Shown one piece after another: positions 60,106 to 64,000 of a DNA stretch of 64,000 nt. The notes under the pieces are model-generated. The model was not told the origin of the DNA. It searched no databases and worked only from the letters and a program-made list of their open reading frames with translations. This DNA comes from Balneolaceae bacterium UBA3186 (GTDB lineage Bacteria; Bacteroidota; Rhodothermia; Balneolales; Balneolaceae), in assembly GCA_002364085.1 (NCBI GenBank), contig DEXK01000012.1:62001-126000 (forward strand), read 5' to 3'. Within the stretch, counting starts at the first letter, position 1. Every line of letters begins with the position of its first letter. The position numbers were made by a program, and so were the translations under genes.

Positions 60106-61023
60106 TTAAGCGCTCTTACTCCGCCTCTTCCAAGTAAGACCAATTCCTAGCATAATAATCATCATGGAAAAAATAGAAAGTGGTAGCGGTAATTCCTGAA
60201 ACAGGAAATATGCGATAATAGAAGCTAAAACCGGTTCAGCTAAAATAAGTGTGGAAAGCAAAGTTGCCGATACATATTTAACAGCATAATTCAACGAACC
60301 GTGTCCAAATATCTGAGGCCCGATTGCAAGTGCTAATCCGATTAGGAATAATTTACCATCAATTTGTGTTGGAACTCCCTCTGTTATTACAAGAAAGAAA
60401 ATACAGGTAATTGCTGCATAAGTATAAACAGGAAATATATACCCGATCCAAGTTCGATGTTGTCTGATCTTTCTGCCAATTAAAAAATATACAGCAAAAA
60501 TTGCCGCAGCTGTTATTGCTAAAGTATTTCCTAAACCGGCTTGCGGGAATATATTTGATTCGTTTAAATCAAAATATCCAAGCATCAAGGTTCCGATAAA
60601 TGAAATTATCACTCCTATCCACACCAAAGGACGGAAGGTCGTTTTCATTAACGTACGTTCAGCAATTATGAGAATAATCGGATGAATACAAACCAGCACC
60701 GATGCCGATGAAACAGATGTATAATAGATGGAACTAATCCAAGCTATGAAATGTAAACCCAATGCAATTCCGGCAATTGCGACCAATAAATGCTCTTTTC
60801 CGCTTTGAACGGGTTTAATTTTCTGCTTTTTTTTGAAGGAAATATAGATTGGGGCAAGTATTACCACTGCTAAAATGGTCCGTATTGTTGCCAATAACAC
60901 ACCTGAATAACTGGATGCAAACCTCACTAAAATTGGTGCTAAACTAAATGCCGTTAATCCAACAAAAAGGGCACCATATACCTTTATTGGAGAGAAAGTT
61001 TCTTCTGAAGCATCAGAAGTCAT
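60106..61023 (-). CDS. EamA/DMT-family transporter
   Basis: The 305-residue protein has about ten membrane helices in two EamA repeats. It is a drug/metabolite or amino-acid exporter-like carrier with unknown substrate. It overlaps the upstream DUF4293 gene by four bases, so they are co-translated. Confidence 0.87.
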   Translation of the reverse strand: MTSDASEETFSPIKVYGALFVGLTAFSLAPILVRFASSYSGVLLATIRTILAVVILAPIYISFKKKQKIKPVQSGKEHLLVAIAGIALGLHFIAWISSIYYTSVSSASVLVCIHPIILIIAERTLMKTTFRPLVWIGVIISFIGTLMLGYFDLNESNIFPQAGLGNTLAITAAAIFAVYFLIGRKIRQHRTWIGYIFPVYTYAAITCIFFLVITEGVPTQIDGKLFLIGLALAIGPQIFGHGSLNYAVKYVSATLLSTLILAEPVLASIIAYFLFQELPLPLSIFSMMIIMLGIGLTWKRRSKSA

Positions 61024-61427
61024 CTTATGCGATCTATTGATTTCACCAATTCAAGATCTTTCTTTATAAATCTTATAGCCATTCCCTGAAGTAGGATTGC
61101 CAATACAGTCATAGCAGAGCCCAACGCTTCGTCCCACAAGTAGACACCTATTCCTCCTAAAGAAAAAAGAACTCCTACTGCAAATCCAATTCCAACTAAT
61201 TGGAATAACATTGCAATTTTAACCCATTTTATCTGAGATTTTCTATCAGAGTATTTGAAGATCGTGATCATTGAAATAATGATTGCCACAAGAATAGAGC
61301 TTGCAAGTCCGTATCCGATCCACACCTGTGGGTCTTGCATTGCTTTATCGTAAACCGGTGTAAAATAAACTGCTAAACTTGATAAGGCTGAAAGAGCTAA
61401 AAATATAGTTTGTGGTCGCTGTATCAT
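61020..61427 (-). CDS. DUF4293-family membrane protein
   Basis: The 135-residue protein has four hydrophobic segments and the MIQRPQTIFLALSALSS start seen in DUF4293. The function is unknown. The family is restricted to Bacteroidota-like bacteria. Confidence 0.78.
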   Translation of the reverse strand: MIQRPQTIFLALSALSSLAVYFTPVYDKAMQDPQVWIGYGLASSILVAIIISMITIFKYSDRKSQIKWVKIAMLFQLVGIGFAVGVLFSLGGIGVYLWDEALGSAMTVLAILLQGMAIRFIKKDLELVKSIDRIR

Positions 61428-61513
61428 TAAATAATATTTTTTAGATCATGAAAATGATAAAATAATTCAAATTCTGAATTCTTTACAGAGAAGAATATAA
61501 CTTGAAGTAATAA

Positions 61514-61542
61514 AAGCACCTCACAAATAGTGAGGTGCTTTA
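61514..61542 (-). terminator. terminator of the PLP-dependent acyltransferase gene
   Basis: AAAGCACCTCAC and GTGAGGTGCTTT form a perfect 12-bp stem with a 5-base loop (AAATA). On the minus strand it is followed by a TTTTATTA tract. It sits just downstream of the gene at 61550-62776. Confidence 0.8.
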
Positions 61543-61549
61543 GAATTAA

Positions 61550-62776
61550 TTAGCTGGCTATTTCAGCTGCAGCTGCAAAAACAAAGTCTTTAATTGAATC
61601 AAATGCTTCCAAAGTTTTTTCTATATGCTCATCATTATGAGCAGCAGTTGGAATCAAACGAATCAGAACAGTTCCTCTTGGAACTACAGGATATGCTACA
61701 CCGCTAACAAACACTCCATGTTCTTCTCTAAGTTTACGCATAATGTCTTGGCATAGATCAGTACTTCCCTGAGTAAGAACAGGCGTTACCGGACTTTCGG
61801 AAGGCAGTACAGTATAACCTATTTTCTGTAATCCCTCACGGAGTTTAATAGTATTCTCCCAAAGTTTTTCCCTCCATTGAGGATTTTGTTTGATCATTTT
61901 TAAACGCTCTCTGGCAGTAACTACAATAGGCATTGGAAGTGACTTTGCAAATACCTGACTTCTTACATTTGCTTTCAAAAATTCAATTACACGAGGCTCA
62001 GATGAAACAAAAGCCCCTATTAGTGCAACCGCTTTTGCGAAAGTACCAAAATAGATATCGATACCATCCTGACAACCTAAATGCGTTCCTGTACCAGAAC
62101 CATCATTACCGAGGGTGCCAAATCCATGAGCATCATCAACTAAAAGTCTAAATGGAACTTCTTTTTTCAATTCTATGATCTCGTTCAAAATTCCGAGATC
62201 TCCTGTCATTCCAAAAACACCTTCAGTAATTACCAGAATAGAAGAATTATCTTTTTTCTTAGATGCGGCCCTGAACAATTGCTTTTTGAAGCTCTCTATA
62301 TCGTTATGCTTGAACACAGATTTGTCAGCCATAGACAGTTGCTTTCCGTCAACTATACAGGCATGGCTTAATTCATCATAAATTAAAAAATCGTTACGAT
62401 CAGTAAGCGCATGAATTACACTCATTATTCCCTGATAGCCAAAGTTCAGTAACTGAGCCGCAGGTTTATGTGAAAAAGCTGCTAACTCCTGTTCAAGCAA
62501 CTCATGTTCCGTTGTATTTCCGGTCATTAGTCGCGCACCCATAGGTGAACTTAATGAGTATTTAGCTGTAGCTTCAGCGTCAATTTTCTTTATTTCAGCA
62601 TTACTTCCTACCCCCAGGTAATCATTGATGCTCCAAACGATCATATCTTTACCGTTAAACTGCATCTCTGGTCCGAGTGGACCTTCTAATTTTGGAAAGG
62701 TGTAATACCCGTAGCCTTCTGAAGTAAATGGCCCTAAAGGACTTGGTCTGCCCTCAAGCTTGTCAAATAAATCCAT
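61550..62776 (-). CDS. PLP-dependent alpha-oxoamine synthase (KBL/AONS/serine palmitoyltransferase-like)
   Basis: The 408-residue fold-type I enzyme condenses an amino acid with an acyl-CoA. It has an N-terminal FNGKDMIVWSINDYLG, DELSHACIVDG, DDAHGFGTLG and the PLP Lys in FGTFAKAV. No bio or threonine genes are nearby. A serine palmitoyltransferase role in sphingolipid synthesis is possible for this lineage, but the sequence alone does not decide. Confidence 0.8.
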   Translation of the reverse strand: MDLFDKLEGRPSPLGPFTSEGYGYYTFPKLEGPLGPEMQFNGKDMIVWSINDYLGVGSNAEIKKIDAEATAKYSLSSPMGARLMTGNTTEHELLEQELAAFSHKPAAQLLNFGYQGIMSVIHALTDRNDFLIYDELSHACIVDGKQLSMADKSVFKHNDIESFKKQLFRAASKKKDNSSILVITEGVFGMTGDLGILNEIIELKKEVPFRLLVDDAHGFGTLGNDGSGTGTHLGCQDGIDIYFGTFAKAVALIGAFVSSEPRVIEFLKANVRSQVFAKSLPMPIVVTARERLKMIKQNPQWREKLWENTIKLREGLQKIGYTVLPSESPVTPVLTQGSTDLCQDIMRKLREEHGVFVSGVAYPVVPRGTVLIRLIPTAAHNDEHIEKTLEAFDSIKDFVFAAAAEIAS

Positions 62777-62952
62777 AAAAATTTTTAAGTGGGAGTAAAA
62801 TTAGTTCGTATAATTTTGAACGTATTCTAATAGTAAAAAACGGAAAAAAGGTACGCAAAATAGTGCCTAACTCAAAGGATCGTGCCCTGTTCGTTTATTA
62901 TAATATCCTAAAGCTAAGGCTTCTTTGTAGTTAGCAAAAAAGGAGGATTTTA

Positions 62953-64000
62953 TTAGTTGAAATCAGGTTGCAGAATAAACAACCCTCTGTTAATGTCACT
63001 CATAATGATTACACCACTTTCGAAAAAAGGGTAGTTACTCCAGGTTCCGTTAAACTGCTGATTCGGATTTGAATAAATATTTGGCTCCGAGTCAAAAAAT
63101 GCTACCTCTTCAAGTTCTGCGCTGGAAATATCATTCATTCTCATTACTCTGAGTCCCGACACATAATTTGATGCATATACATAATCTCCTTTTATATAAA
63201 GATTGTGATCAATAGACTCTGTATTATGCTCATAAAAATTAACGAATGTTGGATTACTGAGATCACTAACATCAAAAATGTATGTTTTGGTAGTACGCCC
63301 TAAGTTAAATTCATCTAGTTCATCGTTCATCAAAAAATACTTATGGTCTTCAGTTAACCACCCTTGATGAGCATACGACATACTTGGAGATGAAGCGAAC
63401 CCTACTGTGGTAACATCTGCTTTATCAGTTACGTCTGCTATTACCAGCGACCTTTCTGCAGCACTAAAACAAACTTCTTTCCCAGTATAATCTGAATCCG
63501 GCCCAACATAATTAACACATTGTGCATCGTGTATGTATGCAGAATTAGACCTTCTTCTTGGTGGTGTTGTATCGCTATAACAACCAGCAAAAACTGGGTT
63601 TTTAGGGTCGTTTATGTCAATAATATGTAATCCTCCAGTCTCACAAACTTCTGCATTGGTAGCCCCGACTGCATACGCGAATCCTGTTTCTTCGTTTATA
63701 ACCACATTGTGTGAGTTGGCTAAACCAGTATATAAAGCATCTTCTTCAAACTCTAAAAAAGTACCCTCATAAGACCTCAATTTTGTTAGATCGAAAACCT
63801 GAATCCCGTGCGCTTGAGCATCACTACCTATAAAAAGATGATCTTTAAAAACTTTATGATCTCTCCAGGTTGACCCTTCTTGTATATTTTTAGATTGTTC
63901 GGTATCTCCAATTCCTATAGTACATGCTTCATAATTAGGATCAGATAGAGTTTTAAACTTTGCAGAAATATTACTTTCATCAAGTTTTCCAATAACTATT
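62953..64000 (-). CDS. choice-of-anchor B family protein, 5' part outside the window
   Basis: The frame stays open to the right edge of the window, so this is the C-terminal 348 residues of a longer gene. An apparent start at 63780 is an internal TTG. Beta-propeller-like LVIVD-type repeats are visible: STWRDHKVFKDHLFIGSD, GLHIIDINDPKNPVF, TYIFDVSDLSNPTFV and NYVSGLRVM. HGIQVFDLT and YEHNTESIDHNLYI are family marks. It is a secreted or surface protein; the signal peptide and anchor are out of view. Confidence 0.88.
   Translation of the reverse strand, partial: IVIGKLDESNISAKFKTLSDPNYEACTIGIGDTEQSKNIQEGSTWRDHKVFKDHLFIGSDAQAHGIQVFDLTKLRSYEGTFLEFEEDALYTGLANSHNVVINEETGFAYAVGATNAEVCETGGLHIIDINDPKNPVFAGCYSDTTPPRRRSNSAYIHDAQCVNYVGPDSDYTGKEVCFSAAERSLVIADVTDKADVTTVGFASSPSMSYAHQGWLTEDHKYFLMNDELDEFNLGRTTKTYIFDVSDLSNPTFVNFYEHNTESIDHNLYIKGDYVYASNYVSGLRVMRMNDISSAELEEVAFFDSEPNIYSNPNQQFNGTWSNYPFFESGVIIMSDINRGLFILQPDFN

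Overview
The window reads as an AT-rich chromosomal segment from a free-living member of the Bacteroidota/Balneolota (FCB) branch. The evidence is TAnnTTTG-type -7 promoter boxes before the tRNA, SRP RNA and blaI-like genes, a PorX-type receiver-PglZ response regulator, a DUF5686 surface protein, an OmpA lipoprotein with thrombospondin type-3 repeats, tandem M56/BlaR1 peptidases, and LytTR/LytS signalling. A DivIVA-type protein, release factor 3 and an FecR/CHASE2-cyclase operon fit a Balneola-like lineage better than a classical Bacteroidia. The taxon is inference. No phage, CRISPR array, insertion sequence or rRNA operon is visible.

Layout. 1-490: non-coding, packed with palindromic repeats. 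493-2036 (-): a winged-helix regulator between two membrane proteins, with two copies of one dyad operator. 2219-4721 (-): STAS, RsbW-like kinase and GAF-SpoIIE phosphatase, a partner-switching module without a visible sigma factor. 4969-10489: SPOR lipoprotein, orphan ABC ATPase with a GlsB-like protein, DUF5686 protein, OmpA/TSP3 lipoprotein, then tRNA-Ala. 10850-17770 (+): a four-gene operon (secreted protein, FecR-domain protein, 918-residue outer-membrane protein, CHASE2-adenylate cyclase), followed by SRP RNA. 17982-27517: mixed housekeeping and redox genes (YpdA-like, YheT-like, DUF3052, dihaem cytochrome, zinc dehydrogenase, two tandem secreted paralogues, prfC, metalloprotease, GNAT). 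27514-31400 (-): BlaI repressor and two M56 peptidases behind a clear double operator. 31434-44640: MltB-like transglycosylase, then lpdA-lipB-lipA separated by extragenic palindromes, plsY-gpsA, AlbA-type protein, IscA-type protein, ComEC, xseB-dxs-queA. 45007-50167: outer-membrane protein, tRNA-Arg, LytS/LytTR pair, lipoproteins. 50268-53220 (-): purine nucleoside phosphorylase, DivIVA, two small membrane coiled-coil proteins and YggS. 53414-64000: Nif3-like protein, a zinc-ribbon-family protein that has lost its cysteines, PnuC, TsaE, PorX, a ComEA-like protein, alpha/beta hydrolase, CheY-like receiver, EamA transporter, DUF4293 protein, an AONS/SPT-like enzyme and a truncated choice-of-anchor B protein.

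Functional links. The lpd-lipB-lipA genes make lipoate and use it in 2-oxoacid dehydrogenases. plsY-gpsA supply phosphatidic acid precursors. ComEC and ComEA-like proteins suggest natural DNA uptake. PorX suggests type IX secretion. The partner switch, the FecR/CHASE2-cyclase operon, the LytS/LytTR pair, the BlaI/M56 unit and the lone receiver form a dense set of envelope and stress signalling modules. The most distinctive observations are the FecR/CHASE2 operon, the BlaI double operator on a Bacteroidota-type promoter, the duplicated TTACTTTG dyad, the DivIVA-YggS cluster and the cysteine-less zinc-ribbon protein.
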